In this document: positions 22,501-33,053 of the stretch, piece by piece
Position numbering within the stretch: the first letter of the stretch is position 1
How the letters are laid out: every line of letters begins with the position of its first letter
From: Corylus avellana
Lineage: Eukaryota > Streptophyta > Magnoliopsida > Fagales > Betulaceae
Direction: 5' to 3'
Assembly (NCBI RefSeq): GCF_901000735.1
Contig: NC_081545.1
Location: 19,375,335 to 19,439,334 of the forward strand
Length of the DNA stretch: 64,000 nt
The notes under the pieces: generated by a model
Database searches by the model: none
The model's input: the letters and a program-made list of their open reading frames with translations, nothing else
What the model was told of the DNA's origin: nothing
Made by a program: the position numbers and the translations under genes

Positions 22501-23441
22501 TTTTTCTCTTTGAAATCTAGGAAGAATTCTCGGTCTCTTGTAATATGTCTTGTTGCTGCTGAGTCTATCCACCAAGAATTTGAAGTCGGTTCTGCCATCA
22601 TCACTTCAGTAATGGTCGTAGCTATTTCTTTCTGTTTCTTGTCACCGTTGTTCTTTGGACAGTTTGCCTTGAAATGCCCCATTCTACCACATTTGAAACA
22701 TGCTCCTTTGATTTTATTTTTTCCTTTTGGCTTACCTTTCCATTTCTTTTTGAACTTTCTTGGCTTGCCTTCGAATGCTGGAGCACGTGAAGTCTGAGTA
22801 TTGATTTGAGCCATCATGAGGTTGCTGGACTGTCCTTCTCTCCTTCTTCTTTTCATCATTTCTTCTTCTAATATAAGCAAAACTCGTAAGGAAATTATGG
22901 ATATTTCTTTTCCACTATGGGTCAGTGATGTTATCACATGTTCCCAAGATAGAGGAAGACCATTAAGTATTGTGGTTACTTGCATTTTGTCGGATATTGG
23001 ATGACCGACAGATGCAAGTTCCTTTGCAATGAGTTCCATTTGGTTTACAAAGTTGCCCACATAGTCATCCTCACTCATACGTGCATTATTATATTTATCT
23101 AATAATAGTTGTATGTGAGTATCAGACCTAGGGCCATACTTTTCCTCTAATGCTTCCATTATTTCCTTAGCAGTCTCGTATCCTTCAAAGAGTGGGATGA
23201 TATTATCTTTCATGCTATGGAGGAGAGTGGCCTTAGCCATTAGGTCATCTTCCATCCATTTTTCCTTTTTCTTGACAGCATCATCATTTTTCTTATCTTC
23301 TACTTCAGGTCTTTTTGATGTGAGAGTGTGTAAAGTTCTCTCATGCGTCAGTACATAAGAGATATGTCGTTTCCACATTCTAAAATTGATTCCATTAAGG
23401 CTTTCGACCTTTGAGGAATCTATACTGCTTTTAATAGCCAT
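19528..23441 (-). pseudogene. Copia gag-pol polyprotein, copy 1
   Basis: One frame of about 1300 codons from ATG 23441 to TAG 19528-19530. Gag starts MAIKSSIDSSKVESLNG and has the zinc knuckle CFKCGRMGHFKANC. The protease region has WWIDSAATRHIT, where family members have DSGAT-like residues. A GAG-pre-integrase block (WHLKLGHINKNKM) and integrase (HSDICGPL, TDDYSRYGH) follow. Reverse transcriptase shows LHQLDVKTAFLNGELKEEIYM and YVDDILLTGN. RNase H shows ADFARNADDRKSTSGYVF and STMEAEYIS. Breaks: TAG 21903-21905, TAG 21016-21018, TAA 20697-20699 and a one-base deletion near 19705. At all three stops copy 2 has a sense codon, so these stops are private to copy 1. It is inactive now, though its LTR and frame are recent enough to read easily. 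Confidence 0.92.
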
Positions 23442-25386
23442 TTTATAATGTGGATACGATAGACTTAATATAAATACAAATTTTTGTTTACTATAACTGT
23501 AATATATCAGATATTACTTACATACACACCAACATCAAAATTAAAAATGTATTTCTAAGTGATTACAAACCGACAAATAATAAAAATAGATAAGTTTATT
23601 TATTTTTATTTTTGAGATCAGTCATCTCTAGGATAAGTCAGCCTTGCCTGGTAATCATTCATACAAGCCCTGTAATACGGACAGTTTGGAACTACCGGTA
23701 TGAACTGGTTACCTCTTGGTGGAAGTGTGTATCGATTGTTGCCCATTGGCCACAAATCTCTTGGACTTTGCTCAACTGTCCTTACGATGCTCAAACGACG
23801 TGGACCTCTCAAGCGTCTATCACTTGAAATCTCGGATTGAGCCAAATCTGGTACATTGAACTCCACTTCCTTATGGTCTGTAGGTGACAGCCAACACGGA
23901 CCAAAAAACCTCCGACTAGATTGCCTCTGACCTTGATGAGAAGACTCACCCCTTCCCCAATTATATTTTTGGGAATTATAGTTTGAAAACCCTGCAATAC
24001 TCTTGCCCCTCAAATTAGCTTTCCAATGCTTTTGAAATGAGTTAAATTGGGGTTGTATTGAGTGAGAACGGGTCAAAAAACTACCTTGATGTCGAAAATG
24101 GTGGTAATTGCGGTACTGTTGAGTAGAACTGGGTCGGATCCAACCGGAATTGGGCAGGTCGGGTCTTCGGGCGTGCCACGCGCCTGTCACGTGCTGCACA
24201 GGTCTAGCGCGTAGCGGGTTGAACACGCGGGTTGGATCGGTGCTCCGGGTCAGATTGGACCTCCGGGTCAGATCGGGGCTCCGGGTCGCAATTCGGGTCT
24301 TGGGTTGGTTCTGATCCGATTGTGCTGGGCTGGAAATGGGCTTGACCCCGATTGGGCTTGGGTCCTTTTTTCTTGGGCTTGGGCTCTTAGTACTGATTTT
24401 CGAGCCGTGTGTTTCCACTTGGACCCGGTTCGGGTCAATCTTGGGTCGGGTTGTGAAAATCCGAAACTGTGTCATTTTTGGAATTATCCAAAACGACGTC
24501 GTGTCGTTTTTTACGCGCCTGTTCGAGAGTTCGAATTTTGGCGTCGTTTTGGTGTGAAACGACGTTGTCCCTAATGGGACTGTAGGCGTTCTCTGATGAG
24601 AATGAAACGGCGTCGTTTCGTTGGAAAGGAACGGCGTCATTTGGAGAATGTGGGGTGCGCCCCCTTGGAGACGTCGAAACGTCGTCGTTCCGAGGGGTAG
24701 TTATCTGCACCCCTGGGTTAGACACTTGAACGGCGTCGTTCCAATTAAATGGAACGGCGTCGTTTGGGTTTTCTGACTCAGGGGGTTTTATTTCCCCTTC
24801 CATGTTGATCAAAACGGTGTAGTTTTGATCAACAGTGGTTTCTTCTCCAGAAAAACTCCCGAGACAGTGATTTTTTGCAGAAAAAATTTCAGAATTATTT
24901 TCTAAAAAATTAGAATTATTTATTTCATCAACCCTAGAATTATTTTCTTCCCAAGAATTATTTCCTTCCCAAGAAGAACCAGAAATCGTACCTTTGGTTG
25001 GGGATGATTCACCAACAACGTCAAAACCCGGAGGAGGAGAATTTTGGCTTTGAAGATCCACTGAAGGAGATGCATCAAACGGAGTTGCAAAGAATTCCTT
25101 CCAGTATTTTTGTTCCAATAAATAACATTTCTTCAAAGTTGGAAAATCTCTAATAAATTTTGATCCACCAACAGTAACTTTAAGAAGTTCTTCATGTGGG
25201 TTTGAGATTATCAAATGTAAATTATAAAATGCCATAGAAAGGAATCCATTGAATCGTCCTCTCTCTAGGGTTTTCTCTCTAAGGGCGCTTTGTAGGGCTA
25301 GCTCTACAGAGTATCTGAAGGAGCAAACGTGTGAGTAGAGGTTTTCAGTCTTCTGCTGGTGTACAGTCGTGGAGGTTTTTTGGGGA

Positions 25387-26903
25387 ATGACGGAAAAGGA
25401 ATTAGAGCAACTGTGTAGCAGGATTTCCTTAACGGAAAAGGAAAAGATTGGGATCTTGATAGATGATAATGAAGTAGCCGAAGCAAAGTCATAAAGGAAC
25501 TGTTGCCTGGTAGGAAGGCTCTGGACGGAAAAGGGGATCAACAAGGAAGCCTTCAAATCAATGTTATCCAGACTTTGGCGTATCTCGGGTAGGGTGAGTT
25601 TCAAAGAAGTTCAGGAAAAGTTATGGCTCTTTGAGTTTGAGGATGAGGTTGATAAGAGGTGAGTATTGGGCAGGAAGACCCTAGTCGTTTGATAGGCAGA
25701 TTTTGGTGCTTAAGGAGTTTGAGGGGTGTGTCCCTCCTTCAAAAATGGATTTTCGTTCGTCACCATTCTGGATTCAGGTGCATGACATGCCGCTTCTTTG
25801 CATGACCAAAGGGGTGGGGAGTAAAATTGGCCAGTCTTTGGGAGAGCTCGAAGATGTGGACGTTGCGGGGGATGGTGTAGGATGGGGGAGGAGTTTACGA
25901 ATTCGAGTAACCATTGATTTAACTCAACCTCTAGAACGTGGAAGGATGTTAACATTGGAGGGGCAAAATCATTGGGTTAGTTTCGAATACGAGAAGTTGC
26001 CAAACTTTTGTTTCAATTGCAGTTGAATAGTGCATGGCATTATGGGATGCCCGGAACGACAAAACCAGCGGGTGAATAGCCGTAATGGAGAAAAGCCTTG
26101 GGGGCCAGAGCTGCGGGTGGAGGGGTTGAAAAAGAAACAGCTGCCGAAAATAGGAGTTCACGGGTGGAGGATGTCAGGAAGCAGCGAGGCGCCGTCTGGA
26201 GAGGACCAGAATGATGGGGACCTGCCTGGGATGGCAAGTCCTAATGTTCCGGGAAACCCTAGATGGAGCATTAACTCACCAACGGACAAGGAGGATGGTC
26301 ACTCATTCTCAAGCGTGAGTCCAGGCGAAAAACTGGGCGAATCAAAGCTCCAAAAGGGAAAAAATCAGGCATTTCAAAATGATGCTGTCATTAATTCAGA
26401 GCCAACTAGAAAAGGAAAGGAGCGAGCAACAGATGTAAAGGCAGCCACGGCAGGAAATGACGATGATAGGCCCAAGATCTATAAGGCCGTTGATGTTGGG
26501 TTGGAGGTGGGGAGCCTTATCTCGAAGGCTATGGATGGGCTAGAGTCTGAAAGCCCAACTGAGCAACAAGTGGCTGAGGATACGTGCATGGACTTTGCGT
26601 TCAACCCAATCAGTGTGGAGCCCAAGGAACGCACTTTACCTATACATGCAGCTATTCTACAAGCAGAGAGTCAGTGTGGATAACAAAGTAGGTTTAATAA
26701 CTGGAAAGAGTCTGAGGAAATGGAAACGGGAGGCTAGAAACAATGGTGGGAACCAAGAGGAATCTGCAGTTGAGGGAAGCACTCTTGGAAAAAGAAAGGA
26801 GCTAATGGTTGCAGTGGGTGAGCAACCTGTACCTGGGAAGCGTACCAGGAGGAACGAAAATGATCCAAAGGCGGTGGCTGTCCAGCCCCGCCAGGAGCAA
26901 TGA
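25387..26903 (+). pseudogene. LINE ORF1 (DUF4283 plus zinc knuckle), broken
   Basis: It starts MTEKELEQLCSRISLTEKEK. The family block KEVQEKLWLFEFEDEVDKR, then FWIQVHDMPLLCM, LGELEDVDVAGDGVGWG and LRIRVTIDLTQPLERGR are typical of the DUF4283 region of plant L1 ORF1. A CCHC knuckle reads CFNC to HGIMGC, with TGA at 26024-26026 in the middle where Gly-Arg is usual. Other damage: TAA 25492-25494, stops and a frame slip between 25660 and 25700, and another slip near 26670. The tail is basic (GKRTRRNEND). Its stop overlaps the ORF2 start as ATGA at 26900-26903, suggesting coupled translation. ORF1 proteins coat the LINE RNA. Confidence 0.82.
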
Positions 26904-29900
26904 ATTTGTTAAGTTGGAATTGCCGGGGGTTTGGGAACCCCCGAGCAATACGCGAACTTTGCCGGTTGGCAAAAGAAAAGAGACCCGACATCTTGTTTTT
27001 AATGGAAACGAAGTGTAGGAAAAACAAGATGGAACTTCTACGTGTGAAAATTGGTTATGAAGGAATGTTTGTTGTTGATGCTATTGGCCATAGTGGAGGA
27101 TTGGCGTTGCTGTGGAAGGAAAGCAACCTGGTTGAAATCCAAAATTATACCCGGATGCATATAAATGCTATAATCCGTCTGTTGGACAGCAATAGTGCAT
27201 GGCGATTGACAGGTTTCTTTGGGCATCCGGAATGGCACAAAAGGCATGAATCGTGGCAACTCCTCAATCATCTCAAGGTTTATGAGCTGGAGCCTTGGCT
27301 ATGCATTGGGGACTTTAACGAGATTATTGACCAAGATGAAAAATGGGGAGGAGCAATGAGACGGGAAACTCAAATGTTGCAATTTAGAATGGCTCTTGAA
27401 GAGTGTAGCTTGTGTGATTTGGGGTATCAAGGGGCTAAATACACATGGTCAAACCAGCAGTATGGTGGAACCCTCATCAAGGAAAGACTTGACCGGGCTA
27501 TTGCTAATGAAGCTTGGTGCAGACTGTACAAGGTGTGGGAAGTAAGGGCCCTTGTGGGAGGTACATCAGACCATCTGCCACTTTCTATGAAATTTGGCGA
27601 CGAGGAGTTAAACCGCAGATTTGTAAAGAAAAACATTAAGATCGAAGCCAGTTGGATGCATGATACAGAATATGATGATATTGTCAATGAGGCTTGGAAT
27701 GACGTGGACAACATAAATATAGGAGAGGAACCTGTGCAGCAGAAACTGAAATGGTGCCAAACAAAGCTCCAACGATGGAGTTCCAGCAAATTCGGTAATG
27801 CAAGGAAGGAGCTTAAGAAGAAAACCAGAAGGCTTGAGTACCTGCTACAGCAAGAGGGAAATGATAGCTGGGAAGAAATTCAGCAACTTGAAATTGAAAT
27901 CGATGCTATCTTGAAGAGAGAAGACACGAAGTGGAAACAACGCTCAAAACAGAATTGGTATCTCAGTGGGGACCGAAATGCACCCTTCTTTCATGCTTGG
28001 ACGTCCCATCGGAGGAGGGTAAATCAAATCCGGAGAATCCAAGATGAGGAGGGGAAGGTGTGGGAGAAGATAGAAGACATTAGTATGGCTTTTGTCGAAT
28101 ACTATCAAAATTTGTTTACGGCTAGAAACACAAGTGGAACATAAAATTGCCTTGCTGATATGCAACCCTGTGTCACTGATACTATGAATACGGATCTGCT
28201 GAAAACTTTCACGGAGGAAGAGGTAGTCATGGCTCTTGGGCAGATGCACCCCCTAAAATCTCCGGGCCCGGATGGTTTTGCGGCGTGCTTTTACCAAAGG
28301 TCGTGGGACACAGTCAAAAGGAAGGTATGTAAGACTGTTTTGGATTTTTTAAATAATGGTATTTTTGATTCCTCTATCAATTCTACTTATGTAGCATTAA
28401 TTCCAAAGAAGAAAAACCCTTGTAGACTAATGAACTATCGTCCTATTAGTCTGTGTAACGTCTTATATAAGCTTTGTTCAAAGGTGCTTGCTAATAGATT
28501 GAAAAATTTTTTGCCCCACATCATCTCCCCATACCAGAGTGCCTTTATCCCTGGAAGACTTATCACGGATAATATTCTGGTGGCATTTGAAGCACTACAT
28601 ACCATGAATGGGCGAATGAAGGGTCGGGGTGGATATATGACCCTGAAATTGGATATGAGTAAAGCTTATGATAGGGTGGAATGTGATTTTTTGGCAGATG
28701 TCATGAAGACAATGGGGTTTAGGGAGAGATGGATCCAACTGGTGATGACGTGTGTTCGTACGGTCTTTTACTCAATTCTCATTGATGGGCAACCCTATGG
28801 CACAATCATCCTTTCTAGGGGTATTAGACAAGGGGATCCATTATCGCCCTATTTATTTATCATGTGTGCCGAAGGCCTTAGTTCATTATTAAATAAGGCG
28901 GAGAGGGATGGAAAAATTACGGGGCTTCTGGTTGTCCGAGGGGGAACAAGGTTAAACCATTTATTCTTTGTGGATGACAGCTTACTGTTTTGCAAAGCAA
29001 ATATAATTGAATGGGTGAACATACAGGCGGTGTTGGAAATCTATGAGCAAGCTTCGGGGCAGAAACTGAACAGGGAAAAAACTTATCTATTTTTCAGCAA
29101 GAATACTCACGTGGATACAAAAAATCATATTCTCTCGATTATAGGGGTTCAGTAAACATCCTCTTTTGAGAAATATCTTGGGCTACCCGCTTTAATAGGA
29201 AGATCAAAAGTGGAAGCGTTTTTTGGGTTGAAGGGTACTATATGGAATCGAATGCATGGGTGGAAGGAAAAGTTTTTATCTCAGGCAGGCAATGAAGTGT
29301 TGCTTAAGGCGGTGATCCAAGCAATCCCCACATACACCATGAGTGTTTTCCAACTGCCTAAAGCTGTATGCAAGGAGATAAATTCTATGATGTCACAGTT
29401 TTGGTGGGGTCACAAGGAAAATGATTCCAAAATGGCGTGGATGAGTTGGGAAAAGCTGGGCATAGCAAAAGCGAAGGGTGGAATGGGATATAGGGACCTG
29501 GAGAGTTTTAATATGGCCCTACTAGCTAAGCAGGGGTGGAGGCTTTTGCAATACCCCGATTCTCTAGTGGCTAAGGTATTCCAACAGAAGTATTATCCAC
29601 AGGGTACCTTCTTAAATGTGCAACTGGGGAGGAGTCCTTTCACATGGCGTAGTATTTGGAATGCTCGGGCCCTTCTAAATGAAGGCCTAATCTAGAGAAA
29701 AGGCAATGGTCACTCAGTGAATATATGGGGAGACCGGTGGATCCCAAAACCAATGTCGTATGCAATTCAAACACCGAATCCTCACTTAGCCCCGGATACA
29801 AAAGTCTGTTCCCTTATAGATGAGAGGACTAATTGGTGGAACTTCCAGCGCATAGAAGAACTCTTTAGTAGGGAGGAATCTGCTATCATATGCAATATTC

Positions 29901-31018
29901 CAGTTTGTCCCCAGGGCCAACAAGATCGCTTGGTTTGGGTGGGTACTAAAAATAGGGCTTTCTCGGTGAGAAGTGCATACCATTTAGCCATGGAGCGTAA
30001 AGAGGGGGCTAAGGAGAGTTGTTCGAATGATGAGCAAAGCAAAAATATGTGGAGGGTTGTTTGGAAGGTAAGGGCTCCGGAAGTAGTTAAGGTTTTTCTG
30101 TGGAAGGCGTGCAATAATATCCTTCCCACTAAACTCAATTTATTTAGGAAGGGCATTATCCCAGATGCTCTGTGCCCTCTTTGTGAATTAATGGAGGAAT
30201 CTGTGGAACATATTATATGGACCTGTGAATCAGCTAGGGATGTGTGGGCGGCATGTAATTTGAGGACTCAAAAATGTGCTACAATGGAGGTTGACTTTGC
30301 TTCTTTGTTCTCAAGTCTGGTTGGAAAACTGGATGATGAGGAGATGCAAAAGTGGGGGATTGTGGGGAGACTTCTATGGCTTAGACGAAATAAAATTGTT
30401 TTCGGAGGGGAGTGCCAACCACCTTCCATGATTCTGGACATGGCTAAGACCCAAGTGGATGAATTTTGCAAGGCCGAACAGGAGAGAAGAGCCGGTATGC
30501 CCCAACAAACTGTGCAGGGAGAAACTGTATGGAGGCCGCCTGAAGAAGGAAAGATCAAGATTAATTGGGATGCAGCTCTGGATGGAGGGAGACAAAAAAT
30601 GGGAATTGGCATGATAGTGCGTGATTCTGCAGGAAGGGTGCTTGCGGCCATGTGTGGGCCTTGGTCAAATGTTACTAGTCCTACGGTAGCATAAGCAATC
30701 GCGGCTTCGAGATCGGTAGGTATATGCCATGCTCTGGGCTTCTCCAGAATTGTTCTAGAAGGTGATGCCTTAGAAGTCGTTAATGCTCTGAAGAAGGATG
30801 GCCCATGCTGGAACACCTACGGGGCAGTGGTGAATGAAACCAAAGCATTGCTAGATACCTTTGGGGAATGGCAGGTGTGTCATACTAAAAGGACGGGTAA
30901 TGTGGTAGCGCATGAGCTTGCAAAATTGGGTTTGGAAAGTAATGTAGAATAGGTCTGGAATGTTGATTACCCACCCTGTATTCACTATGCTGTATGTGCC
31001 GATCTGAGGTCATTGTGA
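26900..31018 (+). pseudogene. LINE ORF2: endonuclease, reverse transcriptase, RNase H
   Basis: A single frame of 1372 codons with no frameshift. The endonuclease opens with MNLLSWNCRGFGNPRAI and holds CIGDFNEI and SDHLPL. Reverse transcriptase shows KSPGPDGF, YRPISLCNVLYKLCSKVLANR, SAFIPGRLITDNILVAFE, KLDMSKAYDRVE, GIRQGDPLSPYLFI and FVDD (about residues 690-693, usually FADD). A zinc-binding RT-associated block (CPLCELMEESVEHIIWTC) follows, then RNase H (INWDAALDGG to NVVAHELAKLG). In-frame stops: TAA 28142, TAA 29153, TAG 29693, TAA 30692, TAG 30950. Absence of indels with five stops points to point-mutation decay since insertion. Confidence 0.93.
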
Positions 31019-31192
31019 CCTTTTTTAATGGAATCTCACTTCAAAAATAAAATAAAATAAAATAAAATAAAATGCCACATAAGATGCCAAACCCAAACTT
31101 TGTCTGTTGATGGTTTGCAAAATTTCCTTCATATACTCCCTGTTTACTTCATCAGAATTTGCTTTTTCTTCTTTGTCTTCCATAACCTTAAC

Positions 31193-31204
31193 ACTATGAT
31201 ACCA
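31193..31204 (-). other. Primer-binding site of copia copy 1 (mutated)
   Basis: On the minus strand this reads TGGTATCATAGT, one base inside the 5' LTR. Copy 2 has the intact initiator-methionine-tRNA complement TGGTATCAGAGC, so copy 1 carries two substitutions. Confidence 0.75.
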
Positions 31205-31205
31205 C

Positions 31206-31466
31206 TATTAGAACAATATGAACGCATGATCTTATTTGTAGGAATCTCCCGTTAGGGTGGATATCTAATGGAGGACAAAAGTAACGTAATAATGAGAGAA
31301 TGAAAATTTACGTACGTTCTTCTCATTATCAAACTCTATTTATAGAGTTAGAATATGACTCTTCATCAAGAGTCACACCTGGTCACTTTATCATAACCTC
31401 CATGGAAGGTTGTGATTGGCTATGAGAATGACTACACTAGTTATGGTATGATCACCCTTTAAACCA
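31206..31466 (-). repeat. Copia 5' LTR (right, 261 bp)
   Basis: It reads TATTAGAACAATATGAACG at the left on the plus strand (TGTTAG in copy 2) and ends TTTAAACCA. On the minus strand it starts TGGTTTAAAGGG and ends just before the primer site, as expected for a 5' LTR. Confidence 0.8.
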
Positions 31467-31496
31467 TCAGAAGACGTGATGCCGTGAGGGAGAAAA

Positions 31497-31650
31497 TAAA
31501 TTTTAGACGGACGGAAGATTTTTGTAGTTAACGGTGATTTATGCACATTAGAGTATTAAAAAAAAAAAAAAAAAAAGTGAGAAGCACATGTTTGAGGACA
31601 CATGTCAAATTTAGAAATTACATTGGAGAAAATTCCTCCAACCTAGTTTG
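31497..31650. repeat. Right arm of the split foldback element
   Basis: It begins AAATTTTAGACGGACGGAAG and continues GTGAGAAGCACATGTTTGAG and GACACATGTCAAATTT to the terminal mini-palindrome TTGGAGAAAATTCCTCCAAC. It mirrors 18541-18680 at roughly 80% identity. The same arm recurs in unit 2 near 46040-46185. Confidence 0.7.
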
Positions 31651-31664
31651 GAAGAAAACTTTGT

Positions 31665-31990
31665 CATGTATATATATATATATATATATATGGGTTTTTA
31701 AGTAACATATTGACACATAGTTCTGGATTGTATATACTACGAATTTTTCTATATATTATTTTATATAATACCATTTTTTTTATTTTTTATTTTTTTATGT
31801 TTGAACTCGATCGGCTTTTATATATATGGGTTTTTAAGTAACATATTGACACATAGTTCTTGATTGTATATACTACGAATTTTTCTATATATGGTTTTAT
31901 ATACTACTATTTTTTTATTTTTTATATATGGATTTTTTTAAATCTTATATATGGATTTTTTTTAATTATTATTATTATTTTTTATTTTAA
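31665..31990. repeat. Tandem AT-rich repeats
   Basis: A TA run is followed by two copies of a block starting GGGTTTTTAAGTAACATATT and GACACATAGTTCT (31692 and 31829), each about 100-130 bp, then shorter TATATATGGATTTTTTT copies. The same structure with different spacing lies at 46205-46530. It is probably a decayed LTR or MITE fragment; no gene. Confidence 0.7.
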
Positions 31991-32243
31991 TATATACGAG
32001 ATTTTAAAGAGTTTTGAAGTAACTTATTAACACATATAATCCCTAAAACACACATATATCTTGGTTCTATATATGGGTTCTTATAAAACATATTAATATA
32101 TATTAAATAGACCAGTTCATAATAAAGAGAGTTAAAGACACTTAATTAAAAAAAGAAAAGAAAAAAAACAGTTCAATGACATAAAATGATAAATTTAGGA
32201 TACATGTTGCAATTTTAGGCCATCTCTAAGCTTAGAACTCATA

Positions 32244-32286
<43 letters not shown>

Positions 32287-32383
32287 GGCTTTTTTTTTGT
32301 AGTTACATTGTGCCTCTGAGACTAACCAGTTACTGAACCTAGCTCTAACCGGAAGGGAGTGTTACAACCTATATACTATTATA
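31991..32383. other. AT-rich spacer with TA microsatellite
   Basis: Contains a (TA)n run at about 32244-32282 and A-rich tracts. No gene seen. Confidence 0.5.
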
Positions 32384-32563
32384 GAGAATGTTATGTGCTC
32401 TTATAGTGTTTTTTTAATGTCCTCTTAGTTGTAGGTGAATATTATTTTCTAAAAAGTTAAAAAAGAAACTGACATTTATTTCTCTCACCTGGTTTTTAGA
32501 AAATAGTATTCACATACGACTAGAAGAACACTATGAAAGGACGAAGGGAACACCTACCATTTT
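32384..32563. mobile_element. Foldback MITE, family A copy 2
   Basis: The arms match the element at 1111: GAGAATGTTATGTGCTC at the left, AACACCTACCATTTTCC at the right, and TATTTTCTAAAAA to TTTTTAGAAAATAG in the centre. The unit 2 equivalent is 46930-47118. Confidence 0.7.
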
Positions 32564-32573
32564 CCATACTATT

Positions 32574-32886
32574 TTTTTTTTTTTTTAAGCAAAAAGGGGT
32601 AGGCTATGGAGACCAATTGTGGCAATCCTACCTGGACGTGACCATAATAGCACCTATCTGTTGAGAGTCGCATAGAAGGGGCCTAGACGGTAGGAACCGC
32701 AGTCACTCTCTCAAGTCTGACTGAGTTATAGTCTGACACAGCTCTACCATGGTATCAATGAAAATCCAATGCAGCTAATACTAATCAAGTATATGTGTGA
32801 ATTTTTTATTATGGAGATTCGAACTCACGCTCTACTACATGCCCCAACCATTTGAGATTTTTCTTGGGCTATTGAACCACGTGGTC
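32574..32886 (-). mobile_element. tRNA-derived SINE with target duplication
   Basis: On the minus strand the 313-bp body starts GGGACCACGTGGTTCAATAG, resembling a box A region. It has GAGTTCGAATCTCC, a good box B match, some 70 bp in. It ends in a poly-A tail (poly-T at 32572-32586 on the plus strand). Exact 10-bp duplications CCATACTATT lie at 32564-32573 and 32887-32896. SINEs are copied by LINE enzymes; L1-type LINEs are present in this window. Confidence 0.85.
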
Positions 32887-33053
32887 CCATACTATTATAT
32901 GTGTAAAATCTAATTTAGACTATAAAATGTATTTAAAGCAGAGAGGATCCAGGTCCTTTCTAGCGTCACTAAAGTCATACTATTTAGATTTGATGACAAT
33001 TTCATACTCTTTGTTGTTTTGCTATTGTTAGCTAACAAAACAAACTTGTCAAA

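Larger units (their letters stand above)
25237..31067 (+). mobile_element. Full-length-looking L1-type LINE inserted in the copia element
   Basis: The 5.8-kb plus-strand element carries ORF1, ORF2 and a (TAAAA)n tail ending about 31067. It is flanked by TAAAATGCCATA (25225-25236) and TAAAATGCCACA (31068-31079), a 12-bp target duplication with one mismatch. The second copia copy has the uninterrupted site at about 45616-45628, so the insertion point is proven by comparison. The 5' end begins GAAAGGAATCC with a leader of 150 bp before ORF1. Confidence 0.93.
23618..31132 (-). pseudogene. Extra copia frame upstream of gag, copy 1 (split by LINE)
   Basis: Between the 5' LTR and gag lies a second frame of about 540 codons once the LINE (25237-31067) is ignored. 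It begins near 31132 (MKEILQTINRQSLGL), is interrupted after about 20 codons by the LINE, resumes at about 25220 (FYNLHLIISNPHEELLKV), and ends with RLTYPRDD at 23618. The middle has a repeated NDAVPF or ND-x-V peptide. The 3' third has conserved-looking PRDLWPMGNNRYTLPPRGNQF. One base is deleted near 24445 relative to copy 2. I recognise no domain. It is not gag, and not a standard copia gene. It may be a captured host sequence or an accessory protein. Confidence 0.6.
18681..31466 (-). mobile_element. Copia-type LTR retrotransposon, carrying a nested LINE
   Basis: Terminal repeats lie at 18681-18910 and 31206-31466. On the minus strand the order is 5' LTR, mutated methionine-tRNA primer site, an extra open frame, gag-pol (protease, integrase, reverse transcriptase, RNase H), purine tract (AAGTGGGAGATAA) and 3' LTR. 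Integrase before reverse transcriptase makes it copia. The left LTR lacks the outer 31 bp present in the right LTR, and no 5-bp target duplication is found, so the left junction has probably suffered a deletion. The coding frames hold several stops. A 5.8-kb LINE lies inside. The element repeats, without the LINE and cut at its 3' end by a gap, at 40312-46009. Confidence 0.9.

Noticed and set aside
24435..25604. A 389-codon minus-strand frame starting at 25604
   Set aside because: Its first 120 or so codons are antisense LINE sequence; only the part after about 25220 belongs to the copia extra frame.
26595..26903. Separate small gene between LINE ORF1 and ORF2
   Set aside because: It is the frame-shifted tail of ORF1, ending in the ATGA overlap with ORF2.
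31660..32283. CRISPR-like or satellite array
   Set aside because: The repeats are few, AT-rich and unevenly spaced, and this is a plant nuclear genome; a tandem AT repeat explains them.
32821..32886. Functional tRNA gene suggested by the box B-like GTTCGAATCTC
   Set aside because: No cloverleaf fits; box spacing, poly-A tail and target duplication identify a SINE.
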